Source: Halonotius aquaticus (GTDB lineage Archaea > Halobacteriota > Halobacteria > Halobacteriales > Haloferacaceae). Taken from it: a stretch of DNA of 64,000 nucleotides. Under the pieces are notes generated by a model. It had not been told where the DNA came from. It did not search any database and saw nothing but the letters and a program-made list of their open reading frames with translations. The position numbers were made by a program, and so were the translations under genes. Shown one piece after another: positions 33,683 through 43,456 of the stretch (the first letter of the stretch is position 1; the number at the start of each line of letters is the position of its first letter). The DNA lies in NCBI RefSeq assembly GCF_003605575.1, contig NZ_QKNY01000008.1, positions 18,532 through 82,531 on the forward strand, read 5' to 3'.

Positions 33683-34473
33683 TGAGTCGCACACGACGCT
33701 CTCGTCGGCGTAGCGCCGGTGGACGCAGCCCGTGGGTACTTATTGGGCTTCTCGTTCTCGTCGTTCTCGGCGCGTTCGGGGCCGGCGTTGACACCGGCAG
33801 TGGTGCATTCACGAGCGCGGCAAGCGACCGCGGCGCGTCGGTTGCTGTCGCGAGCGATGACAGCGGACTCCTTGGCATTACTGTCGCCACGAGTGTTACC
33901 GCCGGGAGTCCGAGTCAACTCGTCACTGTGACAAACAATATCAATCGGACACTGACTGTCGAGGTTGCCTCGTCGGCGACCCTCTCGAACAGTCAGGCGA
34001 CACTCGGCCCCGACGAGTCACTGACAACAGACGCGACGGTCAGTTGTTCGTCACCGCCGAGCAACCTGGAAATGACGATCACTGCAAGCGCGGATGGACA
34101 GTTCAGCGGCGTTGCAACCCGCTCCGTGCCAGTTGATACGAGTAACTGTGAGGACTCGACGCTCAGCTTCGGGACGCTCGACATCCTCGATCAGACGACG
34201 AGCGCGAAGGGCGGCAAAGCGGAGTACGCTGTCAGCTACAGTCTCGACGGCAACACCACCTCGTTCGACCGCGTGAGTGTCGACTTCGAGAATCTCGATA
34301 AGGCAGACGGTATCCTCACACGATCCTCAACGGTTCAGAGCGATACGATCAGGTTCCAAAGTGGGGGCCAGCGGTTCGGCAACCGCTATGAGATCACCGT
34401 CCGGCTGTTTACCGACACCGGTGAGATTCAGCGTGAACAGGTTGTCGTGACGGATACCGCCGACGGCAGTTGA
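33682..34473 (+). CDS. Second SipW-dependent-type secreted protein
   Basis: A 263-residue exported protein. After an Arg-rich start and a hydrophobic segment (18-35) comes GSGAFTSAASDRGASVAVA, which parallels the cleavage region of the TasA-like protein at 31922. The mature part is Ser/Thr-rich and predicted beta, with only two cysteines, in VSCSSPPSN and TSNCEDS, which could pair. It is coupled to the signal peptidase by a 1-bp overlap. It may be a minor subunit, anchor or cap of the same fibre (inference). Confidence 0.72.
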   Translation: MSRTRRSRRRSAGGRSPWVLIGLLVLVVLGAFGAGVDTGSGAFTSAASDRGASVAVASDDSGLLGITVATSVTAGSPSQLVTVTNNINRTLTVEVASSATLSNSQATLGPDESLTTDATVSCSSPPSNLEMTITASADGQFSGVATRSVPVDTSNCEDSTLSFGTLDILDQTTSAKGGKAEYAVSYSLDGNTTSFDRVSVDFENLDKADGILTRSSTVQSDTIRFQSGGQRFGNRYEITVRLFTDTGEIQREQVVVTDTADGS

Positions 34474-34578
34474 ATGGGCTCTGTATCGTCGTACCGATAT
34501 CTCAACGTCGACGCTCGATACATTGCGACATCGACGTGTTGGCACCGGCTGTCACAGCTACAGGGAGCAGCACGTGGG

Positions 34579-34632
34579 CACTTACTTGTTGGTAACTGCC
34601 CCACAAACCAATTAGTTATCTTATAATTATAT
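34579..34632 (+). promoter_or_regulatory. Composite promoter element, copy 2 (DUF5305 gene)
   Basis: Upstream dyad CACTTAC-N6-GTAACTG (34579-34598; the longer arms GGGCACTTAC and GTAACTGCCC pair with one mismatch), then after 5 bp CAAACC-AATT-AGTTAT (34604-34619) and a TATA box TTATAATTATAT (34621-34632). The ATG is 36 nt after the second motif. Thus the DUF5305 gene has its own promoter under the same control as the TasA-like gene. Confidence 0.6.
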
Positions 34633-34655
34633 GTGCTGACCGCCAGTCTAGTGAT

Positions 34656-36176
34656 ATGAGTCGAAGTGTTGAGACGGTTTTCCTCCGATTGAAGTATCTT
34701 TGCAGCCGATACGGCAAGCTTGCCGCTATCGCTCTCGTTGTGGTGAGCAGCCTTGCCCTTGCCGGGAGTGCGGTGGCTTACACCGCACCACCTGAGACAA
34801 CGCAAATAACCCAGCAGACAGATGTCCAGTCGTTTACCACGACGGTCAACACCAGTGCGGCTGTCACAGGCAACACGACGCTGTATAGCCCCGACGACCA
34901 GCTCGCGAATATGCCGGTGTATCTGCTTGACGCCTCCCCAGAAATGACCTTACAGGCACATACTGCAGTTCCCGATGATCGCCCTGTTGAGGTTACTCAG
35001 CAGATCACAATGGAATTGTACGCCACCAGAGACGAGGAGGTATTCTGGACGGAAACAGAACCACTTGCGACAGACTCCCGACGTGTGACAGACGGCACAG
35101 TTGTCACCGAGACAACAGTCGATATACGGGCAATCCGCCAAGGCCGGCTTCAAGAGGTGCAGCCGGAAGTCAAGAACGTGGGAACGCTTCACGCCAAATT
35201 CCACGTTGACACGGTCTACAATACTGACAAGTACGACGGTCATCTGACCGTCACGACACCCGTCGAGATCACCGATCGCGCCTACGCTATCGAGACACCG
35301 CAGTCAGCTGAACGCCAGCATTCGACAGCAGTGACACGGACGCTGGCAAACGCTGGTGAGCGAATCACATTCGGCGCGCCGGCCACGGCGAACACAACGA
35401 CGCAGGCAGGGATCGGGCCGTCATTCGGTGGTGAAGCGATGACACTCCCGAAGCAGTCTGTCATCTGGGGGGGCGTCGGCGTGCTTGGGCTTCTCCTCGC
35501 ACTCGTTGTGTGGCGCTTTCACAGCCGATCCCCTGACTGGCAGTCGCTGAAGCGAACCTACGACAAGACCCGATACGGCGAGTGGATCTCACGTGGAACC
35601 GTCCCGGAGACAGACTCATACGAGGACGTCCGGATCGAGGGGTTGACTGACCTGCTCGACATCGCGATCGACTCCAACAAGCGAATCATCCACGACCCGA
35701 CACAGGGTCGCTATGCGGTGGTTGATGGTGCGGTGCTCTATGAGTACAACGAAGCTCTCGACCAACTCGACGCATACATCGATGTTGCTGCAGGCGAGCA
35801 GATCACCACCGGCTCACAGGAGACGTTCTTTGCAGCCCCCGACGACAGCGAGCCCGACGAGTCAGTCTGGGAGGCGTTCGATGAGGATAGCGACCTCCAG
35901 ACAGACCATCCGGCGACCACGTCGGACCGTGAGTCGTCAGCAGACGAGATGCTGATCGAGTCCCACGCTGACCCAGAAGATGACTCCCTCCCGATTGTGT
36001 CGTCGGCCGACGATGAGCTAGATACGTCCGTCTGGGACGTATTCAACGACGTGATCGACCGCTCTGATGCGACCGCCGGAACGACTGCATTCTTTGGGTC
36101 TGCTGAAGACGCTGACGCGGTCGATCCGCAGGAGCACTCTCGAACCGATATGATCGGTGATCCAGCAGACGACTAG
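34656..36176 (+). CDS. DUF5305 family membrane protein
   Basis: A 506-residue haloarchaeal membrane protein of DUF5305, a family seen next to signal peptidases and SipW-type substrates. It has an N-terminal signal-anchor (about 21-43), an exported beta-rich domain (44-265), a second membrane helix near 270-288 (VIWGGVGVLGLLLALVVW) and a cytoplasmic part with GEWISRGTVPET and KRIIHDPTQGRYAVVDGAVL, ending in an acidic tail. Both flanks of the membrane could contact partners, so it may anchor or export the fibre proteins. That role is inference from gene order and shared promoter element. Confidence 0.78.
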   Translation: MSRSVETVFLRLKYLCSRYGKLAAIALVVVSSLALAGSAVAYTAPPETTQITQQTDVQSFTTTVNTSAAVTGNTTLYSPDDQLANMPVYLLDASPEMTLQAHTAVPDDRPVEVTQQITMELYATRDEEVFWTETEPLATDSRRVTDGTVVTETTVDIRAIRQGRLQEVQPEVKNVGTLHAKFHVDTVYNTDKYDGHLTVTTPVEITDRAYAIETPQSAERQHSTAVTRTLANAGERITFGAPATANTTTQAGIGPSFGGEAMTLPKQSVIWGGVGVLGLLLALVVWRFHSRSPDWQSLKRTYDKTRYGEWISRGTVPETDSYEDVRIEGLTDLLDIAIDSNKRIIHDPTQGRYAVVDGAVLYEYNEALDQLDAYIDVAAGEQITTGSQETFFAAPDDSEPDESVWEAFDEDSDLQTDHPATTSDRESSADEMLIESHADPEDDSLPIVSSADDELDTSVWDVFNDVIDRSDATAGTTAFFGSAEDADAVDPQEHSRTDMIGDPADD

Positions 36177-36377
36177 CAGCCACGACGCCTCTCAGCGGCT
36201 GTGGGCAGCTGGGTGATAGCTAAGGCGGCAATTCTCTGCTGTTGTGGACAACGTGGATCTTAAATCGATCGCTGAGCACTTCGCTCCAACCAGATTCGGT
36301 TGCTCGCAGGGTCAGTCCGATGGCCTGCCATGTTGCCGATGCAACACCCAACAGACCGCGTTCCGCTTTTGAGCCAG
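36177..36377. other. Intergenic region with a possible ORF remnant
   Basis: About 200 bp between convergent genes. On the minus strand an in-frame stretch reads ERGLLGVASATWQAIGLT and later DRFKIHVVHNSRELPP before a stop at about 36221. It has no start codon of its own and directly follows the kinase stop codon. It could be a decayed gene end; I cannot name a family. Confidence 0.3.
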
Positions 36378-37463
36378 TTACGACACTGCGTCGAGTGTGA
36401 CGGTAAACACGCTGCCTGTCGGCTCGTTGTCTCTAAGAGTCACTGAGCCGTTGTACATATCGACGAGGGTATCAACAAGATATAGTCCGATCCCAGAGCC
36501 GGAGCTTTCTAGACCCATCTCCCCGCGACCGAAGATCTCATCCTTTTGGGTATCGGGCACTCCTGGTCCGTTGTCAGCGATTTCGACAGCGATGCTGTCG
36601 CCGTCGTCGGTAACGGTCACCGTGATCTCCGGTTCGGCTTTGTCGTTATGCGAAACAGCATTGTTCAGAATGTTCCGAAACACCGAGGACAGCAGGTCTG
36701 TCGCAACAACCTCACAGCCGCTGTCAAGGTCGCCGCTGACCGTGATCGTCGCGTCGTCGTAGGCTGACCGGGCCTTTTCGATCTCGTTTGTCAGTATCCG
36801 GTCGAGGTTGACCGGGTGGAGCTCCGGATCACTCTCGCCTTCGAGGACGCTGAGGAAATCGCCGATCGTCTCGGTGATGTTCGTGATGTGTTCACTGGCA
36901 TTTAACATTCGTTCCAGATGGGCTTCGCCCTCGCTGTCAACATGGGCTTTGAGCCCCTCGCCCCAGCCGACAATCACGGCGACATCGTTGCGGATATCGT
37001 GGCGAACAACCTGATTCAACAGCGCCAACTCGGCGTTCCGCTGTCGGAGCTCCTGTTGTTGCTGTTCCCGACGGATCGCATACCGCAGTGTTTGTTGGAG
37101 CAACCGCGGTGAAATATCGTCTTTGACAAGGTAATCTTGTGCGCCGTGTTCGACGGCGTCGACACCAACGCGTTCGTCATCGAGCCCGGTCAGGACAACC
37201 ACAGGGGCCGACGCCCCAACAGCCAGCAGTTGGTCAAGCGTTTCAACACCGCTGCTATCCGGGAGGCCGAGATCCGAGAGGACGAGATCAACCTCGTCGG
37301 TGAGTGCCTCACGAGCCTCCGCAAGTCGTTCAACGTGGTCGATCGTCGGTGCGTCGGCATCGAGGTTCGGCCACGACTGTTCGGTGATGTACTCTCTGAT
37401 CAGGCGCGCGTCGGCCGGATTATCCTCGACAAGGAGAATGTGGGTCAGTGATTGCTTACTCAT
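36378..37463 (-). CDS. Receiver-histidine kinase hybrid
   Basis: A 361-residue soluble protein: an N-terminal receiver domain (phosphoacceptor D64 in VLSDLGLPDS, acid pocket LVEDNPAD), then HisKA with H155 in VVRHDIRNDVAVIVG and a HATPase domain (NILNNAVSHND, IADNGPGVP, GSGIGLYLV). A receiver placed before the kinase suggests that phosphorylation from another kinase tunes its activity. Its start overlaps the stop of the preceding receiver gene by 8 bp, and that gene overlaps the giant kinase by 8 bp as well, so the three are one translational unit. A longer in-frame start upstream would overlap much more and is rejected. Confidence 0.87.
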   Translation of the reverse strand: MSKQSLTHILLVEDNPADARLIREYITEQSWPNLDADAPTIDHVERLAEAREALTDEVDLVLSDLGLPDSSGVETLDQLLAVGASAPVVVLTGLDDERVGVDAVEHGAQDYLVKDDISPRLLQQTLRYAIRREQQQQELRQRNAELALLNQVVRHDIRNDVAVIVGWGEGLKAHVDSEGEAHLERMLNASEHITNITETIGDFLSVLEGESDPELHPVNLDRILTNEIEKARSAYDDATITVSGDLDSGCEVVATDLLSSVFRNILNNAVSHNDKAEPEITVTVTDDGDSIAVEIADNGPGVPDTQKDEIFGRGEMGLESSGSGIGLYLVDTLVDMYNGSVTLRDNEPTGSVFTVTLDAVS

Positions 37464-37911
37464 TGGCTGGTGTTCGGGTGGCGGTTGTAATCCAAAAATC
37501 GATTGTTGCGTCAATCATGTCGATATAGTTGTCTGGATCAGTTGGCTTTGTGACGTAGGCGTTGGCGGCGTGTTCATACGCACGGTTGATATCGTCGCGG
37601 CTCTCCGAACTCGAAATGATCACCACGGGCACATCCTGAAACGGGGTTTCGGTGCGAACCAAGGTGAGCAGCTCAAGTCCGGATGTCCCTGGAAGATTCA
37701 GATCTAAGAGTATTAAATCCGGGTGATCATCGGGCGCATCGGCGTCGATCGCCCGAAGTTGATCGGCGGCCGTTCGGCCACTGTTGTAGACGGTGAGTGC
37801 CAGTTCGACACCGGCGGCCGCAACACCCTCTTCCATCAGTCGCACATCGGCCGGGTTATCTTCGACCGCAATTACCCGTGGCACCGCTGTGTGAGCAGTT
37901 TGTTCACTCAT
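37456..37911 (-). CDS. Single-domain response regulator
   Basis: A 151-residue stand-alone receiver. The acid pocket is in VIAVEDNPADVRL, the phosphoacceptor is D70 in LILLDLNLPGTSG, the Ser/Thr switch lies in VVIISSSES and the lysine in YVTKPTDPD. With no output domain it probably relays phosphate between the giant kinase upstream and the receiver-kinase hybrid downstream, with which it overlaps by 8 bp on each side. An ATG five codons upstream is also open. Confidence 0.88.
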   Translation of the reverse strand: MSEQTAHTAVPRVIAVEDNPADVRLMEEGVAAAGVELALTVYNSGRTAADQLRAIDADAPDDHPDLILLDLNLPGTSGLELLTLVRTETPFQDVPVVIISSSESRDDINRAYEHAANAYVTKPTDPDNYIDMIDATIDFWITTATRTPANE

Positions 37912-40900
37912 CTGTTTGTTCCCCATGTGGCAGCGAGATCGTGAATGTCGACCCCTCTCCCGGGGTGGATTGCACGTCAATTGTTCCATCGTGGCGATCG
38001 ACGATCTTGCGGCAGATCGACAGCCCGATCCCGGTACCACCGAACTCCTCGCGTGTGTGGAGCCGCTGGAACACCTCGAAGATGTCGTCGATCTGGTCGG
38101 CTTCCATCCCGATCCCGTTGTCGGTGATATCGATGACAACCATCTCATCGTCGTGTCGAACCGAGATATCGATTTTCGGGCGATCGGTGTTGTACTTGAT
38201 GCCGTTGTCGATGAGGTTCTGGAACAGTTGGGCCAGTTGGCTGTGATCGCCGGTGACTGTCGCCGTAGTCGCTGGCAGCGACACCGTTGCGTCAGCTTCG
38301 TCGATCTTGACGCTGAGATCATCGGTGACCTGTTCCAGGAGGGGTCTCACTTCGATCGACTCGAAGGATTCCCCGCGGGTGTCAACCCGTGAGTACGCCA
38401 ACAGCGCTTGGATCATCTTTCGCATGCGATCGGCCCCATCGACGGCAAACTCGATGAACTCGCTGGCGTCCCCATCAAGTTCCTCGCCGTATCGGCGCTC
38501 TAGCAGCGTCAGATAGCTCGATACCGTGCGGAGTGGTTCCTGAAGGTCGTGTGAGGCCGCGTACGCGAACTGTTCGAGTTCCTCGTTGGAGCGTTTGAGC
38601 TCGGCTTGGGTTTCCCGAAGCACTGTCTCCCGTTCGGCTCGGGTGAGGGCAGCCTCGACAGTCGAGGACAACACCTCAAAGAGGTTCAGATCCGCCTCGG
38701 AGAACGCCTGCGATTTCACCGCGCCTGCACACATGACCCCGTGATCGCCGAGTGGGACGATCGCCTCGGATTCAAGCATCGTTTCATCGTTGTGTAACGC
38801 ATCGACCGCACTCAGATCATCATAGGCCTGGAACTCGCCGGATTCGAAGACCCGCCAGGCGAGAGCTGTGTCATCCTCGAAGACCGGCTGTTCGTCGATG
38901 TACTCTGTCGCCGACTCAGCCATCCCCGCCGGGACAAGGGCTTCGCGGTCGTCGTCGTACCACCAGATTCCTGTCAACGGCGTATGCAACAGTTCTGTGG
39001 CGCTCTCAACCGCGATTGACGCGATCTGTGACCGGTCAGGAACGGTCATGAGCTGTTTGGCTGTGTCGTTGATATCCCGTAGTTTCCGTTCGACGGTTTG
39101 GGTGGCAAGCTCGTGACTAATCCACTGAACAAGGAGTTCTACGAACGCACGCTCCGTGTCGGTGAACTCGTGGTCACGCCGCTGTTGGTCGGCGAAACAG
39201 AGTGTGCCGTACTGGGTGCCGTCGACGGTGACGGTGCCGCCGATATAGCAGCCGAAGGCATATCGTTCGTATGCCGGATCAGTACCCCACCCCTCGGCGA
39301 CCGCATCCTGTACCTCAACTGGGTCGGATTGGGTGAGTGTTTTTCGACAGTAGGTGTCTGATTTCGGGGCTGAGGCACCAGCCTGAAGATCGGGATGATC
39401 GCCAACAGCCTGCACGACGTGTTGTGTGCCGTCTTCGATCCGGTTCAAAAAGCCATACGGGAGTCCGAGTCGTTCGGTACCGAGTGTGAGGAGGGCATCA
39501 AGCTTTTCGTCAAACTCGCGGTCGGTATCGGCGGCGATGGTGGTGAGTTCACGAACCGACTGTTCGCTCTCCCGTAGTGACCGTTCAAGTCGTTTCTGTT
39601 CGGTCACATCGATCAGGTAGCCGAGGTAGTGGGTGATTTCCCCGTCAGTCCGAATGATCTTGGTATTATCTGTCACCCACCGGATCTCTCCGTCGGCCGT
39701 CACCATCCGGTATGGATCGTGCCTGAAGCGATCGACGGCGTTGTCTTTGGCCTCGGCGACCTCATCCATGACGCGATCGAGATCGTCGTCGTGGATCAGG
39801 TCGGCATACGGAATTTCCCCGGATCGGAGTTGTTCGGGTGTGTAGCCAAACGTCTCAGCGACGTTCTTCGAGACATATTCAACCGGCCACCCGTCGTCGT
39901 TCTCCCATTTGAACACGACGGCTGGCCCCTCGGCGAACATGTCTCGCTCCTCTTCAAGTTGGAGTTTCGATTCCTTCTCCTCGGTGATATCGAGATGAAT
40001 ACCGACTGCCCGCGTTGGTGTCCCGTCGTCATCGCGGTCGACGACCTTCCCGACATCCCTGATCCACCGGTAGTCGCCGGCTTTGGTCTGCATCCGGTGT
40101 TCGCAGTCATACAGGTCGGCGTCGCCGTCGATATGGGCGTTCAGAGCCGCCTCAACGTCCGGCATATCGGCGGGATGGACGCGGTTTTCCCACGTTTCGA
40201 GCCGTGGTTCGAGTTCATCCAGCGAGAACCCGAGTATCGATGCCCACTGCTCGTTGAACGTGACCGCGTCTGTTTCCATATCCCAGTCCCAGACGCCGAG
40301 GTTCGCGCCCTCAACAGCCAGATCGAGCCGTTCTTTTACTTCCCGGAGTTCCTCATCGCGTTCCTTGCGGTCGGTGATATCCTGGAAGATGCCCAACGCT
40401 CCGGTGATATTTCCTGCCTCATCGAACTGTGGATCGCCGACTGCCCGAACCCACCGCGTTCGGTCGGCCGCGGTGATGAGCCGAAGTTCGAGATCGTACG
40501 ACTCACCGTCGCTGATGAGTCGATCAAAGGCCGCTTCGATCTGTGGTCTGTCATCCGGGTGGTAAAATTCGATGCCGTCACTGAGGTCTATGTCGGTGTC
40601 GGTCGGGAGGTCGTGAATCCGGTAGACCTCGTCAGTCCAGCGGAGTGAGTCCGTCGTAAGGTCGACTTCCCACCCGCCGATGGACGCACTCTCTTGGGCC
40701 TGCTCGATGAACTCCCGGCTTCGTTTGAGTTCCGTTTCCCGCTGTTTTCGCTCGGTGATATCCCGATCCACAGCGATGTATCGGGCGTTGCCGTCGACGT
40801 CGATCTTGTTCACCCAGACTTCAACCGGGAACGTCTCGCCGTCTGCTCGGCGGTGCTTGCCTTCGACTTTCAGAGTATCGTTCATCTCCATCCCCGCCCA

Positions 40901-43456
40901 GATGTCGGTGAGTTCCGACTGCTCGATCCCGGCTTCGAACTCGGCGACGTTCATCGACCGCAGCGTGTCCCGGTCGTAGCCCAGCGAGTCGGCCATGGTT
41001 TGGTTGACATCGATCACGGTGCCGTCGGCGGTGTGGATTACGATGTTGTCCGGTGAGTTGTCGAACAGGGCTCGCAGCCGGCTTCGCTGCTGGCGGAGTT
41101 CCGCTTCGCGCTGTTTTTGTGCGGTGATATCGCGGTTCGTACAGATCAACTCGCCGCTGTCGAGTAGGGCGAGGCCGAGATCCTGCGTGACCGCGGTTCC
41201 ATCCCGTTTGCGACCGACTGTCTCCCCGCGCCAGGAGCCGGTGTCGGCGAGTTCCGGGAACACCTCGGCTTCGAGCCGTTCGATCTCATCATCGTCGTAG
41301 AGGGTACGCCACTCCTCGCCGAGCAGTTCCTCGGGCTCGTAGTCGAAGACATCAGCGTGCGCCTGATTCATGTAGACATACTCATCGCCATCGAGGATGG
41401 CGATCCCGTCCATCGCAACCTCCATCGCCGCCGACTGGAGTTCGATCTCGGCGTCCCGCTGTTTGCGCTCGGTCACATCGGTGGCGATCCCGACCAGTCG
41501 TCGTGGGGTGTTTGGCCCCGTGTGTAGTTCGGCCCGCGCTTCGACCCACATCTCCGTTCCGTCGTCTTGCTCGACTCGATACTCCACCTGGAGGGAGTCA
41601 CCGTTCTCGGTTGCTTCCTTGAGTGACGCCTCTACCGCCGGGACATCGTCCGGATGGACAAGCTCCAAGAACTCCTCGTAGGTGCCCTCGGATGTGCCGG
41701 GGTCGAGGCCGAACAGTTGTTCCATCGACTCCGTCCAGATGACCTCATTCGTTTCGAGGTTTAGTTCCCAGACACCCGCGTTTGTTGCCTCTAAGGCCAC
41801 AGTGAGCCGCTGTGATGTCTCTTCGAGTGCCCGCCGCTGTTCGGTCATTTCGGTGATATCGGTTGCGACACCCAAGACTGCCTCTGTGTCGTGGTCGACC
41901 GGTTCGTACGGGATCTTGATCGTCTGGAGCATCACCGTCTCGCCGTCGGCTTTCGTCAGTGGCTCCTCCGGGATGTGTTTCGGCTCACCGGAGTCCATCA
42001 CGGCGAGGTCGTCCTGTCTGAACTGTTCGGCTTCGGCCTCCGAGGAGACGAAATCGGCGTCGGTCGAGCCCTCGACATCCTCGACGGTCGTCCCATAGGC
42101 GTCGGCAATCGCTTGGTTGGCCAGAATATACTCGTTGTTTCGATCCTTGGCGAACACCAACTGTGGCAACAGATCGATGATCTGCCGGAGTCGATCCCGG
42201 TTTGCGGCCGCCCGCTGTTTGTTCTGCTGTCGGCTCAGTTCCTTGCCAACCCACTGGGCGAAAAGGCGCACAAGCGTTCGTTCGCTCTCGGTAAACGGCT
42301 GTTCGCGTGCGGCTGCCTGCGAAAAGTTCAGCGTGCCGTACCGCTCGCCGTCGACGATCACCGCCGTCCCGAGATACGATCTGAGGCCCTGTTGCTCGTA
42401 GGCTGGATGATCGGCCAGATCGCTGTCGCTGGCGTCGGCCGCAGCCACGAGTTCTTCCGTGTCGACGACGAGATCACAAAACGTCTCACCGAGATCGAAC
42501 TGCTCGCCCGGCCGGATGCTGTCGTCGGGAGCCGTGACCTGCTCGACGGTGTACTCGGTGTCGTCGATCGTCGAGAGAATCCCGATATCGAGCCCGAGAT
42601 GGTCACAGCCGAGTTCTAACACCGCATCGATTCGCTCGTCGGCCGCTCGCTCATCGTCGATCGAGATCTCGTGGAACCGCTGGAGGGTGTCGGTGTAGGA
42701 TTCCAGTGTTTGTTCGTACTCGATCCGTGCGCTGGCGTCCCGCACCGAGCCAAGGAAGGCCAGCACTTCGCCGTCCGGGCCTTTGAGGGGTGTCCCAAGT
42801 GTTTCACCCATGAACGTCGTGCCATCGGCCCGCTCGTATTCGACGATATACGTCTCCTCGTTCACCGCGGCGTGCTCGTTGAACCGCTCGTCGCCCTGTC
42901 GGTCGTAGGCCTCGTCGTTGGCATAGAGCAGCCGAGTCGTTTCGCCGAGCACGTCGCTGGCCGCGTAGCCAAAGAGCTGTTCGGCTGCGGCGTTGAAATC
43001 GGTGATCCGGCGGTCGGTATCGGCGACAATGAGTGCGTCCTCGGTCTCTTCAAACACCGTCTCGAACAACTGTCGCTGTCGCCGCTGATCGAGTCGGTCG
43101 CCCCGCTCCTCGGTCACATCGTCAAAACACGCGGTGATCCCGTCGTCGTCGGGATAGAGCCGAACCTCGAACCAGCGATCGAGGGCATCGTTGTAGTGTT
43201 CAAACCGGGTCGGCGTCTGTGTCGACATCGCTGTCCGGAGTTCGTCGCCAACGGCCGTGTCGGTGATTGACGGGATAGCTTCCCAGACGTCGCTGCCATG
43301 GAGTTCACCAGCGGACTGTCCCAACATCCTCGCCGCTTTGTCATTGACGAAGGTGAGTTCCCACTCGGCGTTGAGTGAACAGATCGCCTCGTCAACACGA
43401 TCGAGAATCCGCCCGGGCGTGCCATCGCCCGCATTGGTTGCTGTATCGGAACTCAT
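37904..43456 (-). CDS. Giant multi-PAS/GAF sensor histidine kinase (1850 residues)
   Basis: A soluble sensor kinase with, by inspection, about nine PAS and three GAF domains: PAS (15-120), PAS (128-250), GAF (265-410), six to seven PAS between 420 and 1290, GAF (1300-1450) and GAF (1460-1605). These are joined by repeated linkers such as DVTERKQRD and DITERKQRE. HisKA carries H1636 in YAASHDLQEPLRT, and the HATPase domain shows FQNLIDNGIKYN and GGTGIGLSI. No membrane segment is seen and none of the PAS domains has a LOV cysteine motif. It overlaps the HxlR-receiver gene upstream by 4 bp and the receiver gene downstream by 8 bp. Confidence 0.9.
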   Translation of the reverse strand: MSSDTATNAGDGTPGRILDRVDEAICSLNAEWELTFVNDKAARMLGQSAGELHGSDVWEAIPSITDTAVGDELRTAMSTQTPTRFEHYNDALDRWFEVRLYPDDDGITACFDDVTEERGDRLDQRRQRQLFETVFEETEDALIVADTDRRITDFNAAAEQLFGYAASDVLGETTRLLYANDEAYDRQGDERFNEHAAVNEETYIVEYERADGTTFMGETLGTPLKGPDGEVLAFLGSVRDASARIEYEQTLESYTDTLQRFHEISIDDERAADERIDAVLELGCDHLGLDIGILSTIDDTEYTVEQVTAPDDSIRPGEQFDLGETFCDLVVDTEELVAAADASDSDLADHPAYEQQGLRSYLGTAVIVDGERYGTLNFSQAAAREQPFTESERTLVRLFAQWVGKELSRQQNKQRAAANRDRLRQIIDLLPQLVFAKDRNNEYILANQAIADAYGTTVEDVEGSTDADFVSSEAEAEQFRQDDLAVMDSGEPKHIPEEPLTKADGETVMLQTIKIPYEPVDHDTEAVLGVATDITEMTEQRRALEETSQRLTVALEATNAGVWELNLETNEVIWTESMEQLFGLDPGTSEGTYEEFLELVHPDDVPAVEASLKEATENGDSLQVEYRVEQDDGTEMWVEARAELHTGPNTPRRLVGIATDVTERKQRDAEIELQSAAMEVAMDGIAILDGDEYVYMNQAHADVFDYEPEELLGEEWRTLYDDDEIERLEAEVFPELADTGSWRGETVGRKRDGTAVTQDLGLALLDSGELICTNRDITAQKQREAELRQQRSRLRALFDNSPDNIVIHTADGTVIDVNQTMADSLGYDRDTLRSMNVAEFEAGIEQSELTDIWAGMEMNDTLKVEGKHRRADGETFPVEVWVNKIDVDGNARYIAVDRDITERKQRETELKRSREFIEQAQESASIGGWEVDLTTDSLRWTDEVYRIHDLPTDTDIDLSDGIEFYHPDDRPQIEAAFDRLISDGESYDLELRLITAADRTRWVRAVGDPQFDEAGNITGALGIFQDITDRKERDEELREVKERLDLAVEGANLGVWDWDMETDAVTFNEQWASILGFSLDELEPRLETWENRVHPADMPDVEAALNAHIDGDADLYDCEHRMQTKAGDYRWIRDVGKVVDRDDDGTPTRAVGIHLDITEEKESKLQLEEERDMFAEGPAVVFKWENDDGWPVEYVSKNVAETFGYTPEQLRSGEIPYADLIHDDDLDRVMDEVAEAKDNAVDRFRHDPYRMVTADGEIRWVTDNTKIIRTDGEITHYLGYLIDVTEQKRLERSLRESEQSVRELTTIAADTDREFDEKLDALLTLGTERLGLPYGFLNRIEDGTQHVVQAVGDHPDLQAGASAPKSDTYCRKTLTQSDPVEVQDAVAEGWGTDPAYERYAFGCYIGGTVTVDGTQYGTLCFADQQRRDHEFTDTERAFVELLVQWISHELATQTVERKLRDINDTAKQLMTVPDRSQIASIAVESATELLHTPLTGIWWYDDDREALVPAGMAESATEYIDEQPVFEDDTALAWRVFESGEFQAYDDLSAVDALHNDETMLESEAIVPLGDHGVMCAGAVKSQAFSEADLNLFEVLSSTVEAALTRAERETVLRETQAELKRSNEELEQFAYAASHDLQEPLRTVSSYLTLLERRYGEELDGDASEFIEFAVDGADRMRKMIQALLAYSRVDTRGESFESIEVRPLLEQVTDDLSVKIDEADATVSLPATTATVTGDHSQLAQLFQNLIDNGIKYNTDRPKIDISVRHDDEMVVIDITDNGIGMEADQIDDIFEVFQRLHTREEFGGTGIGLSICRKIVDRHDGTIDVQSTPGEGSTFTISLPHGEQTDE

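Noticed and set aside
37904..43456. LOV-type motif in the PAS domains of the giant kinase
   Set aside because: None of the nine PAS domains contains the GxNCRF-like photoadduct cysteine motif; only the kinase at 45198 does.
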